Program-made: the position numbers and the translations under genes
Notes under the pieces: generated by a model
The model's database searches: none
Seen by the model: only the letters and a program-made list of their open reading frames with translations
What the model was told of the DNA's origin: nothing
In this document: one piece after another, positions 1 through 9,095 of the stretch
Position numbering within the stretch: position 1 is the first letter of the stretch
How the letters are laid out: every line of letters starts with the position of its first letter
NCBI RefSeq assembly: GCF_007859755.1
Contig: NZ_SJPF01000003.1
Coordinates: 310,001 to 374,000 of the forward strand
Direction of reading: 5' to 3'
Length of the DNA: 64,000 bases
From: Blastopirellula retiformator
Lineage (GTDB): Bacteria > Planctomycetota > Planctomycetia > Pirellulales > Pirellulaceae

Positions 1-53
1 CGGTCGGCTATACGATGCTGTTTGGCATCTAGCGCTGTTGCGAGCGCGGTCGC

Positions 54-2255
54 TTAGACCTTAAAGCCGCCGACCAGGCTGTCGATCTCTTTGGCGTATC
101 GCGCCAAGCTGTCGCCGTAGCTGCGCGTGGTCGAAGCGTTTTCGGCGGTGCGCTTGGTCGCCTTGTCGACGCCAATGACGTTTTCGGTGATCTCGCGACT
201 GGCGAGCGCCGAGTCATGCACGCCTGACGAAATCGCTGAGGCGGTATTGTTGGTCTGATTCAGGCTGGTCGAAATCTGCTTCGTCGTCAAGCTTTGCTCT
301 TCGATCGCCGAGGCGATCGAGATGCTGGCTTCCCGAATTTGCGAGATGACGTCGGTGATTTCGCTGATCGATTTCACGGCGTCAGCGCTCGAGTCATTAA
401 TGCCGGCGACGGTCTGGCGAATGTCGTCGATCGCCTTGGTGGTCTGTTGGGCGAGTTGCTTGACCTCGGTCGCCACCACCGAGAAGCCTTTGCCTGCTTC
501 TCCGGCTCGCGCCGCTTCGATGGTCGCGTTCAGCGCCAGCAGATTGGTCTGCTCGGCGATGTCCTCGATCACGCTGACGATCTTGCCGATCGCCACGGCC
601 GAATCGTTGAGCCGGGTGATTTTTTCATTGCTGTGCTGCGCCAGGTTAGACGCATTGCGAGCGACCGTCGACGCCGTCTCGGTGTTTCTCGAGATTTCGG
701 TGATCGAGTTGGTCAGTTCGGTGATCGCGGTGCTGACCGAGCCGAGATTGCCGGTCATGTTCTGCAGCGAAGAGGACATCTCGGTCATCGTGGTCGCCAT
801 TTCTTCCGAAGCGGCCGCCACGCTGGTGCTGCGTCCCTTCGCTTCTTCGGCTCCGCTGGAGAGATCCTCGGCGGTGCCGAGCATGTCGCCGGAGGTCTTC
901 GACAACGACGAAGAGCAGTTGGCGACCTGGCTGATGATCGTCTGCAGTTTGTCCATGAAGACGTTGAACCAATTGGCCAACTCGCCGATTTCGTCATGGG
1001 AAGCGATCTCTAGCCGCTTGGTCAGATCTCCCTCTCCCTGGGCGATATCGCGGAGCGAATCGGTCATCGTTTTTATCGGTTTAACCAGCAGTCGCGAGCC
1101 GAACACCGCCAAGATCGAGATGACCGCCACCACCGCCAACGCGCCGGCGATCACGTAAAACGCCATCCAGTTGAGGGCGTTACGAGTGCTGAGCGCCGAA
1201 TCGCGATAGTCGTCTTTGTAGATGCTGATGCCGACGACCCAGTCCCACGGCTCGTAGTAGAACAGCATCGCCAGCTTTTCGCGGGCTTCCTGATCCCCCT
1301 CGTTCTTCCAGTAGTACTCGTGCGAGACGATCTCGCCGTCGTCGGCGGCCTGCGCCTTGTCGATCATCTCGCGAATGCAGGGCTTCCCTTGCGCGTCGAT
1401 CGTGTCGAGGATGTTCTCGCCATTGCGAGCGCCATTCTTGGAGACGAGATAGGTTCCTTTGTCTTTGCCGGACCCTTGCACGACGAACACGTAGCCGCTG
1501 TCGCCCAGGTTCTGGCTCTCTAGACGCTTCGGCAGGTCGGCCGCGTCCTCTTGCAGCAGACCGACGTAAAGAGCGCCGATCAATTCGCCGGAATCGTCGG
1601 TCACCGGATGATAGGCGGTCGAATACCAACGATTGACGACGAACGCGCGGCCGTAGTAAGGTTCGCCGTGCAGCAGCTTGTCGACGACGGGGTTGGGCTC
1701 GCCGTTGGGATTGACGGCCGGAATGTAAGAGCCGATCGCCCGCTTGCCGTCCGAGCCTTCGACGCTGGTCGCGACGCGCAGCATGTCTCCCTGGTCGTTC
1801 ATCTTCTGAAAGATCGTGCAGGTGCCGCCTGACCACTTGGTGACGTCATCGACAAAGGCGACCTGTTGATCGAGGTCATCCACCTGACCAAGCGGCGCGT
1901 CGCCGATCGCGACGCCGGGCAACTGCAGGTCGGTGATCTCGCCGGTGTATTGATTGCGGCATTTCCAATTCAGGCGTTCGTCTTGAACGACAAGCTTGCC
2001 GCGCTCGTTGAACAGCTCTTCGCTGAACTGAATGGTCGAGTTCAACTGCTGCTTGGTCAGCGTGTTCTGGGCGTCGAGAATGATCCGCACGTTGCTCGAG
2101 ACCGATTCGCATTGCGTGTAGGCCATCTGCTCGGCTTGCTCAAGCACGGTCTTGTCGAGAGCCCTCCCGTTGACCGCCACGATTACGATAATGACCACAG
2201 CGCAGGCGATCGGTCCCGCTAGACTAAGGAGGAGGATCTTCTTGCCAATACTCAT
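54..2255 (-). CDS. Methyl-accepting chemotaxis protein with a double-Cache sensor
   Basis: Membrane chemoreceptor that passes a periplasmic ligand signal to CheA/CheW. The start at 2255 ([10 protein letters not shown]) is chosen because AAGGAG lies 6-7 bases upstream; an in-frame ATG 22 codons earlier has no such site. The order is one N-terminal membrane helix (about residues 6-28), a long extracytoplasmic region of about 350 residues resembling the Cache_3/Cache_2 fusion sensor, a second membrane helix near residue 370, a HAMP linker ([19 protein letters not shown]) and a cytoplasmic coiled coil whose hairpin tip reads [19 protein letters not shown]. No other chemotaxis gene is adjacent except, far away, the CheB-CheR kinase at 26-30 kb. 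The ligand cannot be told. Confidence 0.95.
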   Translation of the reverse strand: MSIGKKILLLSLAGPIACAVVIIVIVAVNGRALDKTVLEQAEQMAYTQCESVSSNVRIILDAQNTLTKQQLNSTIQFSEELFNERGKLVVQDERLNWKCRNQYTGEITDLQLPGVAIGDAPLGQVDDLDQQVAFVDDVTKWSGGTCTIFQKMNDQGDMLRVATSVEGSDGKRAIGSYIPAVNPNGEPNPVVDKLLHGEPYYGRAFVVNRWYSTAYHPVTDDSGELIGALYVGLLQEDAADLPKRLESQNLGDSGYVFVVQGSGKDKGTYLVSKNGARNGENILDTIDAQGKPCIREMIDKAQAADDGEIVSHEYYWKNEGDQEAREKLAMLFYYEPWDWVVGISIYKDDYRDSALSTRNALNWMAFYVIAGALAVVAVISILAVFGSRLLVKPIKTMTDSLRDIAQGEGDLTKRLEIASHDEIGELANWFNVFMDKLQTIISQVANCSSSLSKTSGDMLGTAEDLSSGAEEAKGRSTSVAAASEEMATTMTEMSSSLQNMTGNLGSVSTAITELTNSITEISRNTETASTVARNASNLAQHSNEKITRLNDSAVAIGKIVSVIEDIAEQTNLLALNATIEAARAGEAGKGFSVVATEVKQLAQQTTKAIDDIRQTVAGINDSSADAVKSISEITDVISQIREASISIASAIEEQSLTTKQISTSLNQTNNTASAISSGVHDSALASREITENVIGVDKATKRTAENASTTRSYGDSLARYAKEIDSLVGGFKV

Positions 2256-2738
2256 GGAAATCTCCTTACGAAACACCTCAAGGGATGGCTCAAGTAACTT
2301 ATCTGGAGCGTTTTTCTTCAATCTTTAGCGTTGTTGCTGGTTGCGGCCGCGCTGGTCGGCGTTGACCTGCATCGACGAATCTTGAGGATTCGCCTGCTTC
2401 GGTCGCCTTGACCAGCTTGCCTCACTAACGCCAGAAACGCTACATCGATCAGAAAAACGCTCTAGTGCCGCATGATGGGCCTCAGAAAAGTTAGGTTGAC
2501 GTTTGCAAATGTCAGTGCGGTCTGCCGCTAATGGCGCAGCGGAAATCCGCCAAAATGGGTGGAGTCGCGATACGTGAAGCGACGCTATGGCAAGCGTCCG
2601 CAAGGGAAAGGCGAGGTTGGCTATCTCGATAAAACGTCGCCTCGACGCAGACTTGCGAACCCACATGGCCCGAAAATGGCGACCGTCGCCGAACGATGCG
2701 CATATCGACAACTAGCAACGCCTGCCGATCAGGCGTTG
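2256..2738. other. Intergenic stretch upstream of the chemoreceptor, no convincing gene
   Basis: Small open frames here lack family resemblance and a good ribosome-binding site. The stretch should hold the chemoreceptor promoter (minus strand) and the end of the type VI operon. A 12-base inverted pair, GAGCGTTTTTCT at 2306-2317 and its complement at 2451-2462, is each accompanied by an inner TAGCGTT block (2326-2332 and the complement at 2436-2442). Confidence 0.5.
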
Positions 2739-2750
2739 CTAGTTGTCGAT
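2704..2750. repeat. Perfect 21-bp palindrome across the tssG stop codon
   Basis: Bases 2704-2724 are the exact reverse complement of 2730-2750, with a 5-base loop (CCGAT). The right arm carries the last codons and TAG stop of tssG, so the arm outside the gene is an inverted copy of the gene's end. No T-run follows on the minus strand, so it is a strong hairpin but not a classical intrinsic terminator; it could still stop transcription or protect the mRNA 3' end. Confidence 0.85.
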
Positions 2751-3863
2751 CACGAAACAGGCGTCGTCGCGATCGGCCGTCGCCGGTTTGGCGCCGATCC
2801 ACGAGTTCCAGCCGAGTCGCGACGCCTTGGCGGGATCGCCGGAGAGTTGCGTCCTGGGGACTTCTTCTTTCTTCAGGACCAGCTGAATGTCGAAGTCGAG
2901 CGACGGGCCGACAAAGACCCGCGTCAACTGACCGAGCGACCACTGCCCTTGCCCGCAGATCGCGTTCGCCTTGCGGTGCGAAGCGGCGTCAAGCCGCGGC
3001 GGCGCCGGTAGGAACTCGTTGAACTGGTCGAGCGAAAGCGGGCCCAGTCGCAAGCGAAACTTGTGCTGTAGTTCCCAGACGCGGCGTCCCAAGACCGCAG
3101 TCTGGCCCAACTGTTGGTTGTGGCGGCGGCGGCCGATCTTGGTTTGCTGACTTTGGTCGAGCGACAGCCACTGCCCTTGCAGCGGTTTGACCTCGATCGG
3201 AATTTGGAAGTAGTCGACCAGCATCCGCCGTAGGTTCTCGGCCGAGCGGCGCTGCTGAGCGAAGAGCCCGCTATAGCGGAGCAGCGCCAAGTCGCTGACC
3301 CCAGCGCAGTCGTCGGGCCGCTGCAAGCGATCGCGGAGCGTCGGCAGGCCGAAGCCGCCGAGACTGAGCAATCCTTGTGTGAACGCGTCGGGCGATTGTT
3401 GTTCGTATTCGCGGCGGGAATAGGGAACCCAAAAACGGTTCTTTTCCCAGACGCGATAGAAAAGCCGCGTCAGGCGATCGTTGAACAGGTCGAACCAATC
3501 GCGGATCGCAAACTTGTGGTCGCCCCGCAGTTCGCGGTGCAAACGCAGCAGCATCTCGGTGTAGTGATGCGGCAGCACGCCGGTTGGTCCGGTCAGGCCG
3601 AGAAACGTGACCGTCATCTCGGTCGCTTGCGGATGATCCGGCGATGCGACGAGGTCAAAGATCTCGCTGGCGGGGAACGCCGACGAATTGTGCGCGCGGA
3701 AGCGAACGCTGGGGCAGCGTTCTTCTTGACGCAGCGCACGATTGTTGTGCTCCAGCAAACGGACCGCTTGGAAGAAGTCGAACGTTTGCGGCTCTTCGTA
3801 CAGCCGCTCGAGGACCGAACCTTCCGGCGCTCGCAGCTCTGGCGGTTGGGTGGCGGTGATCAT
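2739..3863 (-). CDS. tssG: Type VI secretion baseplate protein TssG (VasB/ImpH)
   Basis: Baseplate wedge component that works with TssF, TssE and TssK beneath the contractile sheath in the cytoplasm. The 374-residue length fits TssG. Family features are the FDFFQAVRLLE block at residues 28-38, GLTGPTGVLPHHYTE near 89-103 and the RDWFDLFNDRLTRLFYR helix after residue 120. The start overlaps the tssF stop by 4 bases (ATGA), so the two are probably translationally coupled. It is the last gene of the minus-strand type VI operon and ends inside a perfect palindrome. Confidence 0.95.
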   Translation of the reverse strand: MITATQPPELRAPEGSVLERLYEEPQTFDFFQAVRLLEHNNRALRQEERCPSVRFRAHNSSAFPASEIFDLVASPDHPQATEMTVTFLGLTGPTGVLPHHYTEMLLRLHRELRGDHKFAIRDWFDLFNDRLTRLFYRVWEKNRFWVPYSRREYEQQSPDAFTQGLLSLGGFGLPTLRDRLQRPDDCAGVSDLALLRYSGLFAQQRRSAENLRRMLVDYFQIPIEVKPLQGQWLSLDQSQQTKIGRRRHNQQLGQTAVLGRRVWELQHKFRLRLGPLSLDQFNEFLPAPPRLDAASHRKANAICGQGQWSLGQLTRVFVGPSLDFDIQLVLKKEEVPRTQLSGDPAKASRLGWNSWIGAKPATADRDDACFVIDN

Positions 3864-5710
3864 AACAGCATCGCCTCCCCGGCTCGCGGTTCAAACCGTT
3901 TCAGGACGCCGCGCTGCTGCGTGACGGCGACCAACTGCGTGAACGAGTTGATGTTGACGTACAGCCCGAAGAAGCGTTCCAGCACCGACGCGAACAGGTA
4001 CGCCCCAATGCCGTGGTACTTTTGGTCGTCTAACTCTAGTCGGATCTCCAGGCCGCGGCAGAAGCCTCCTTTCAACGAACTGCCGATCCGGGCGACGGTC
4101 CGGTCGCACGTTAGGACTTGCACCCCTTCGATCATCTGGCGATTGCGGATCGCCCGTTCGTGTCCGTTGCCGTCGGTCGAAAAATCGTACAGCCGCAGAA
4201 TCTCGCGGAGGCTGTCGATCCCATGGATGTCGGTTAGCGACAGATGATTGAGCGACAGGTGCGAGACCAACCGCCAGCGATTGCCGTTGTCGACCGGCGG
4301 ACGCAACGGCGGAGTCGGTTGTCGCAGGCAGCGCGTTCCCTTGATCGGGGCCGGGATTTGCAACTGAAACTCGGCCGTCCCCCATTGGTGATACAGCTTG
4401 GTCGGCAAGTCGCGATTGGAACAGACGGCATGCACCGTGGCGACGGCGTCGGAAGGCCGGCAGGGATCAAAGTTGAGATCGACCAACTGCAGGAACGCGT
4501 CTTCTCCGTCATCGCCCGGTTGCGACGAAGGACGCCGCGAGAGATGCCAGTACGCCTCGTCAGGCGAAGCGGGGTTCCAACTGCTGGCGTGACCGACCGC
4601 GTAAAACGGGCGGAACTCGACGTCGCCGGTCGCCGTCTGTGCGTTCACTTTACGGATCGAATGGATCTCGACTTCGCTGGGACGCTGCACGTCAGGCGTT
4701 ACTCGATACTCGCTCTTGCGATGATCGAGCGAAACTGGTTCGCAGATCTTGTCAAACAGGTTGATCACCGGAACGCAGCCAAGCTGGAACGTGTCGGTAT
4801 GAATCCCGCCATGGATCAGCGGTTCGACCCGATCAAAGAAGAACCAAACGTCGACCTCTTGTTGGCAGCCGATGCCGGCGGCCCGGCGGAGACCGTGGAG
4901 GTCGAAGTAGAGGAACTTCTCGGGATAGGCGAACAGGTCGGTCAGCAATTGATATCCGGCCTGGCCTTGCGGCGCCGACGGCATTAACGCCTCGTCGGGC
5001 TGGAAGCCGACCGGCTGGATCACCTTGTGCGGATCAAGATTGACGCACGGCGCGTTCGGCTTGTCGCCGGGGGCGACGAGCGAGACGCGATTGCAGTGAT
5101 TCAGCAGATATTCGTACAGGACAGCGGTGACCTGGTCGCCGCCGTGCAGATGAAAGCGAAGCGAGTCCATCGGCAGCTTGGCGAAGGTGGCGTCTGCCTG
5201 GCAGCGCAAGCGAAGGCGGATGGCGGCCATGGCGTCGCGACGGACGGCGATCGATGTGTCCCACGGCGGCGTGTGGGTCTCGACATGGGCGACTTCGATC
5301 GGCCAGATCGTGGAGTCATAGCAAGTGCGGAAGAAGCAAGGGCCGTCGCCGACGCGCTGCGTGCGCAATTGACTACCACGGGCGATCTTGGTGCCCATCA
5401 CTTGCGGGTTAGTCGGATCGGGTTGAAACTGGACGGTGGCCAACGACGGAATCGGCGCCAGGTAATGCGGATAGAGGACCTCGAGCAGCGCGTCGGTCAC
5501 TTCCGGAAAATCGTCATCCAGCTTCTTTTGGATGCGTCCGGCGATCAGGGCGAACGACTCGATCAAGCGTTCCACGTGCGGATCGCGGCTGCGGTTCGCT
5601 TCCAGCAGCAAACGCCCGGCGGCGGCGGGATGCTTGCGGGCGAAGTTCTGCGACTGCTGGCGAGCGAGTAGCAGCTCTCGTTCGTAGTAGGGGAATAACG
5701 TGTCGTTCAT
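3860..5710 (-). CDS. tssF: Type VI secretion baseplate protein TssF (VasA/ImpG)
   Basis: Main baseplate wedge protein, partner of TssG. The length of 616 residues is normal for the family. The N-terminus has the TssF signature: FPYYERELLLARQQSQNFA at residues 6-24 followed by DPHVERLIESFALIAGRI at about 43-60. The C-terminal part (GLEIRLELDD, LFASVLERFFGLYVNINSFTQL) also matches the family. It overlaps tssE upstream and tssG downstream by 4 bases each, indicating one cotranscribed E-F-G unit. Confidence 0.96.
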   Translation of the reverse strand: MNDTLFPYYERELLLARQQSQNFARKHPAAAGRLLLEANRSRDPHVERLIESFALIAGRIQKKLDDDFPEVTDALLEVLYPHYLAPIPSLATVQFQPDPTNPQVMGTKIARGSQLRTQRVGDGPCFFRTCYDSTIWPIEVAHVETHTPPWDTSIAVRRDAMAAIRLRLRCQADATFAKLPMDSLRFHLHGGDQVTAVLYEYLLNHCNRVSLVAPGDKPNAPCVNLDPHKVIQPVGFQPDEALMPSAPQGQAGYQLLTDLFAYPEKFLYFDLHGLRRAAGIGCQQEVDVWFFFDRVEPLIHGGIHTDTFQLGCVPVINLFDKICEPVSLDHRKSEYRVTPDVQRPSEVEIHSIRKVNAQTATGDVEFRPFYAVGHASSWNPASPDEAYWHLSRRPSSQPGDDGEDAFLQLVDLNFDPCRPSDAVATVHAVCSNRDLPTKLYHQWGTAEFQLQIPAPIKGTRCLRQPTPPLRPPVDNGNRWRLVSHLSLNHLSLTDIHGIDSLREILRLYDFSTDGNGHERAIRNRQMIEGVQVLTCDRTVARIGSSLKGGFCRGLEIRLELDDQKYHGIGAYLFASVLERFFGLYVNINSFTQLVAVTQQRGVLKRFEPRAGEAMLL

Positions 5711-6198
5711 GATGCTTCGTTCGGCGTCACTTCAATGCGACGGTTGGTGGGATTGAGGGCCGCTTCGACGCTAATGCGCGCGTTGGGCAACGCCTGGGAC
5801 GTTGCTTCGATGACAAACGAAATGCGGTTCCACATGTTGCGCTGCGTCACGTCGAGTTTGACGTGCACGGTGTCGAGTCGCGGCTCGAACTTGCGAATGG
5901 CGTTTTCGATATCGGCGGCGAGGGCCAGCATGTCGGCTCGCGTGGCGCCGTCGTGCAGCGTGAGTTCGGGAACCCCGTAGCAGTAGACCGAATCGCGAAC
6001 CGCGGCGGCGTCGACTTCGTCTGCGGGACGAGACGCGGAGGTGTTCAGCAGGTCTTCTAGATCGCGACAGATGCCCAGCACGAAGCCGCGCGTGCTCATC
6101 GAGCGGCTGTCAGGCTCCATTTCGAAACAGGCGTCGACCAATCGATCGTAAATCGACGGCGTCAAATCAGGAGTGAGATTCGGTCTCGGCATGGCCAC
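5707..6198 (-). CDS. tssE: Type VI secretion baseplate protein TssE (gp25-like)
   Basis: Homologue of phage T4 gp25 lysozyme-like baseplate protein, which nucleates sheath assembly. The protein has 163 residues. PSIYDRLVDACFE near residues 14-26, then GICRDLEDLLNTSA (a typical 'v..dle.LLnTr' region), a middle segment with YGVPELT, and a C-terminal RFEPRL-like stretch (KFEPRLDTVHVKL) show the family. It overlaps tssF by 4 bases. A strong terminator-like hairpin separates it from hcp upstream, so it needs read-through or a promoter in the about 80 bases before it. Confidence 0.93.
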   Translation of the reverse strand: MAMPRPNLTPDLTPSIYDRLVDACFEMEPDSRSMSTRGFVLGICRDLEDLLNTSASRPADEVDAAAVRDSVYCYGVPELTLHDGATRADMLALAADIENAIRKFEPRLDTVHVKLDVTQRNMWNRISFVIEATSQALPNARISVEAALNPTNRRIEVTPNEAS

Positions 6199-6276
6199 GG
6201 CTCCGATTGGGGAGTGGAGCAGTTGGGTGCGTCCAGCGGCGGGTCAAGAAGCGGACGGCGGTCGAGGCGAGCAGGG

Positions 6277-6323
6277 AAAAAAAAGGAAAATCAGGCGGTC
6301 GCGGCGGCGATCCGCCTGATTTT
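6277..6323 (-). terminator. Intrinsic terminator after hcp
   Basis: A 12-bp perfect stem (6287-6298 with 6312-6323, loop 13 bases) is followed on the minus strand by TTTT-CC-TTTTTTTT. This is a textbook rho-independent terminator located inside the type VI operon, between hcp and tssE. It would let hcp be made in excess over the baseplate genes downstream. Confidence 0.85.
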
Positions 6324-6352
6324 GGTGGTTGGCGTCTAGCGAGGCGAATCGC

Positions 6353-6868
6353 TTAGACAGGCTTGTTGGCCTTCAGGTCGTAACCGGCTTTGACCGGGTT
6401 GTCCATGCTGCCGTCGTCCTTCTGCGGACGATATTCGCATTCGATCTTGGCGAAGTTCAACTTCACGAAGTCGCGCGGCAGACCGTCGTCGTAACCAGCG
6501 CTTTCTTCGCTCGTGCCGTTGTTGCGATGGCTAGCGGTTTGATAGTGAGCGACCAGGACGTCCTTCATCGTGATCGTGTAGAACTCTTGCTGACCGCCGC
6601 CCGCCTTACGGCAGGTGAGGGTGACTTCCGGAATGTGATCCCCCTTGGCGCAGGCCAGCATCAGTTTCGGCGAGGCCTTGCCGGTGCGGGTCATGAATTC
6701 GAAGTCGTTCATTTTGACCTTACCGGCGCCGCCGCCAGCGCCTTGCGCGAAGGTGCCGGTTTGCGTGGCGCTCCAGTTGAATTCCGAGATTTCGATTTCT
6801 TTGGCGTGCACCGAGTCTTCCGATTCGCCATCGATATCAGAAACTTTCAAGAAGTAATCGACTGCCAT
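6353..6868 (-). CDS. hcp: Type VI secretion tube protein Hcp (TssD)
   Basis: Forms the hexameric inner tube that is propelled by sheath contraction, and is secreted. The protein has 171 residues. The N-terminal pattern DYFLKVSDIDGESED...HAKEIEISEFNW matches Hcp ('lki.gi.Gds.d..h.gwIevls..wg'), and the later strands include FEFMTRTGKASPKLMLACAKG and EVTLTCRKAGGGQQEFYTITMKD. GGAG lies about 8 bases before the ATG. Its position between a weak hairpin (6920-6946) and a strong terminator (6277-6323) suggests separate control of its mRNA level. Confidence 0.94.
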   Translation of the reverse strand: MAVDYFLKVSDIDGESEDSVHAKEIEISEFNWSATQTGTFAQGAGGGAGKVKMNDFEFMTRTGKASPKLMLACAKGDHIPEVTLTCRKAGGGQQEFYTITMKDVLVAHYQTASHRNNGTSEESAGYDDGLPRDFVKLNFAKIECEYRPQKDDGSMDNPVKAGYDLKANKPV

Positions 6869-6919
6869 GATATTGGCTCCGTTGGTTATGTTTGGGTTTG
6901 TTGATTGAAAGGGAAAGAA

Positions 6920-6946
6920 GATCGCGCCCCCCTAGGCGGCGCGATC
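6920..6946 (-). promoter_or_regulatory. Hairpin between tssC and hcp, possible attenuator or processing site
   Basis: GATCGCGCC at 6920-6928 pairs perfectly with 6938-6946. On the minus strand the stem is followed by a T/C-rich tract (TTCTTTCCCTTTC). This could be a leaky terminator or an mRNA-processing and protection stem ahead of hcp. Confidence 0.5.
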
Positions 6947-6960
6947 CGCGTGAGTTTCAA

Positions 6961-8433
6961 CTAGCCTTGCTTCGGCACTTCGGCGACCAAACGCATCGAG
7001 GCTTCGAGCGTTTCGAGCTGGAAGTGCGGACGCAACCAAGCGACCGCTTCGTACCAACCCGGCTTGCCTTTGACTTCGCGGACTTCGACGCGAGCGTCGG
7101 CCAGCGGGCACTTGGCTTTGGTTTCGTCGCCGGCGGTGGCGGGATCGCAAACGTAGTTGCTGATCCAGTTGTTGAGCCAACGTTCGGCTTCGGCGACTTC
7201 CAGGTTCGAGCCGATCTTGTCGCGGGCCATGACCTTCAGGTAATGGGCGAAGCGCGACACGCACAACAGGAAGTTGATGCGGGCCGACAGTTCGGCGTTG
7301 GCGTTGGCGTCGTCGTCGAAGTAGACCTTCGGCTTCTGGCAGCTTTGGGCGCCCATGAAGACGGCGTAGTCGGTGTTCTTGGCGTGCAACAGCGGCAGGA
7401 AGCCGAGGTTGGACAGCTCGAACTCGCGACGATCGCTGATCGCGATTTCGGTCGGGCACTTCATGGCGACGTCGCCGTCGTCGGTCGGGAAGGTGTGAAC
7501 CGGCAGGTTTTCGACCTTACCGCCGCCTTCGACGCCGCGAACCTTGGCGAACCAGCCGTACTTGGCGAACGCGTCGGTGATGCGAGCGCCATAGGCCCAA
7601 GCGGCGTTCATCCACAAGTACTTGGTGTAGTCCTTGCCGTCGACCGCTTCTTCAAAGTTGAACTCTTCAACCTTCTTGAACTCTTCGCCATACGGCAGAC
7701 GTCCCAGGACGTGCGGCAGGGTCAGAGCGACGTAACGCGAATCTTCGCTGTCGCGGAACGAACGCCACGAGGTGTGGGTCGCGCCTTCGAAGATCTTGGC
7801 CAGGTCGCGCGGGTTCGGCAGGTCCGAGAAGCTGTCGAGGTTGAACAGCGACGGCGAAGCGGCCGAGATCAGCGGAGCGTGAGCCGCAGCGGCGACGTTC
7901 GACATCAGCTTCAGCAGGTTGATGTCTTCCGGACGACGCGAGAACTCGAAGTCGCCGATCAACAGACCGTAAGGCTGACCGCCGAGTTGGCCATATTCTT
8001 CTTCGTAGATCTTCTTGAAGATCGCGCTCTGGTCGAATTCGACGGCGGTTTCCAGGTCCTTCAGCAGGTCGTGCTTGGTCGCGTTCATGACGCGAATCTT
8101 CAGCGACGTGCCGGTTTCCGATTCGTGGACCAGGTAGTGCAGACCGCGCCAGGTGCTTTCCAGCGTCTGGAACTTCTCGTGGTGCATCACTTCGTTGAGC
8201 TGATCCGAGATCTTCTTGTCCAGCTCCGCGATCCAGAAGTTGATCTTCGTCGCGGCGTCCTTCGAGACCTTGTTTTGGTCGGTCGCGGCCTGGCGGACGA
8301 ATTCTTCGATGTACGACTTGTTCAACTCCATTTCCGCGTCGTCAAGCGGACGGGTGTTTTCCAGGATCTGGTCCAGGAGCGTCAGCTCCATGGTCGCCGC
8401 TCCGCCGGCGTTGGTTTCGTTTTCAGCAGCCAT
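6961..8433 (-). CDS. tssC: Type VI secretion sheath large subunit TssC (VipB)
   Basis: Large subunit of the contractile sheath, assembling with TssB around the Hcp tube. The length of 490 residues is typical. Diagnostic stretches include KFQTLESTWRGLHYLV, the EFDQSAIFKKIYEEEYG block, PYGLLIGDFEF and the C-terminal NFLLCVSRFAHYLKVMARDKIGSN. GAGGAG lies about 8 bases before the ATG. It follows tssB at 57 bases and precedes hcp at 92 bases, the usual B-C-hcp order. Confidence 0.97.
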   Translation of the reverse strand: MAAENETNAGGAATMELTLLDQILENTRPLDDAEMELNKSYIEEFVRQAATDQNKVSKDAATKINFWIAELDKKISDQLNEVMHHEKFQTLESTWRGLHYLVHESETGTSLKIRVMNATKHDLLKDLETAVEFDQSAIFKKIYEEEYGQLGGQPYGLLIGDFEFSRRPEDINLLKLMSNVAAAAHAPLISAASPSLFNLDSFSDLPNPRDLAKIFEGATHTSWRSFRDSEDSRYVALTLPHVLGRLPYGEEFKKVEEFNFEEAVDGKDYTKYLWMNAAWAYGARITDAFAKYGWFAKVRGVEGGGKVENLPVHTFPTDDGDVAMKCPTEIAISDRREFELSNLGFLPLLHAKNTDYAVFMGAQSCQKPKVYFDDDANANAELSARINFLLCVSRFAHYLKVMARDKIGSNLEVAEAERWLNNWISNYVCDPATAGDETKAKCPLADARVEVREVKGKPGWYEAVAWLRPHFQLETLEASMRLVAEVPKQG

Positions 8434-8490
8434 TCTCGAAATCTCCTCTTATGTGCGTTGCTTGTGTTGCGTGTGGTTGCGAAGCGGGAA

Positions 8491-9000
8491 CTAGGCGGTC
8501 GGAGCTTCGACGCCCAGGTCTTTGGTGACTTCATCGCGAGCCGAGTCGTCGCTCAGGGTGTTGTCCAGCAGGCCGCACAGGGCGTCGTTGCCTTCCATCT
8601 TGCTGAGCAGTTGCTTCAGGCGATCGCGCATTTCGAGCAGGTTGGCCAGAACCGGAACCTGGCGAGCGACGTTGGTCGGCTCGAAGTCGGTCATGTCCTT
8701 GATGTTCAGCTCGATGCTGAGGTTCGTGTTGTCGTCTTCCAGTACATTCGGAACCTGCATGGCGACGCGAGCGCCACTCTTTTCCAGGACGCTGTTGAAG
8801 TTGTCGCGATCGATCGGGACGAACTTGCGTTGCTTGATGCCGGGCAAATTTTCTTTCGGCTGACCCGAAAGATCGGCCATCACGCCAACGACCAGCGGAA
8901 GTTCTTTCACTTCCATGGCGCCGCCAGTTTCGACGTCATACGTAATTTGCACGCGCGGAGGACGCACGCGATCAAGCTTGTGTTGCAGGCTTTCGCTCAT
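8491..9000 (-). CDS. tssB: Type VI secretion sheath small subunit TssB (VipA)
   Basis: Small sheath subunit, partner of TssC. The protein has 169 residues with the family's N-terminal block RVRPPRVQITYDVETGGAME, the ELPLVVGVMADLSGQP strand, KFVPIDRDNFNSVLE and DMTDFEPTNVARQVP. It lies between tssA and tssC on the same strand. Confidence 0.97.
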   Translation of the reverse strand: MSESLQHKLDRVRPPRVQITYDVETGGAMEVKELPLVVGVMADLSGQPKENLPGIKQRKFVPIDRDNFNSVLEKSGARVAMQVPNVLEDDNTNLSIELNIKDMTDFEPTNVARQVPVLANLLEMRDRLKQLLSKMEGNDALCGLLDNTLSDDSARDEVTKDLGVEAPTA

Positions 9001-9095
9001 TAGTCAGGTTCCTTAAAGGTGTTTGGCGCTTTGCGATCGCAGCCGCCTCTCTTGCTGCGGTGCGTCTAGTCGCCGTCGAAACGATAACGGGAGGT

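Noticed and set aside
3-32. Possible last residues (…GYTMLFGI, then TAG) of a plus-strand gene entering from the left edge
   Set aside because: Only ten codons are visible, so neither the frame nor the product can be supported.
2704-2750. Palindrome considered as a conventional intrinsic terminator
   Set aside because: No T-run follows on the minus strand, so it is listed only as a palindrome.
2325-2943. Overlapping minus-strand open frames upstream of the chemoreceptor
   Set aside because: No family resemblance, arginine-rich composition typical of antisense GC-rich frames, and one overlaps tssG.
6892-9003. 703-codon plus-strand open frame across tssB and tssC
   Set aside because: It is a shadow frame of two well-supported type VI genes; its sequence has no domain and no start signal.
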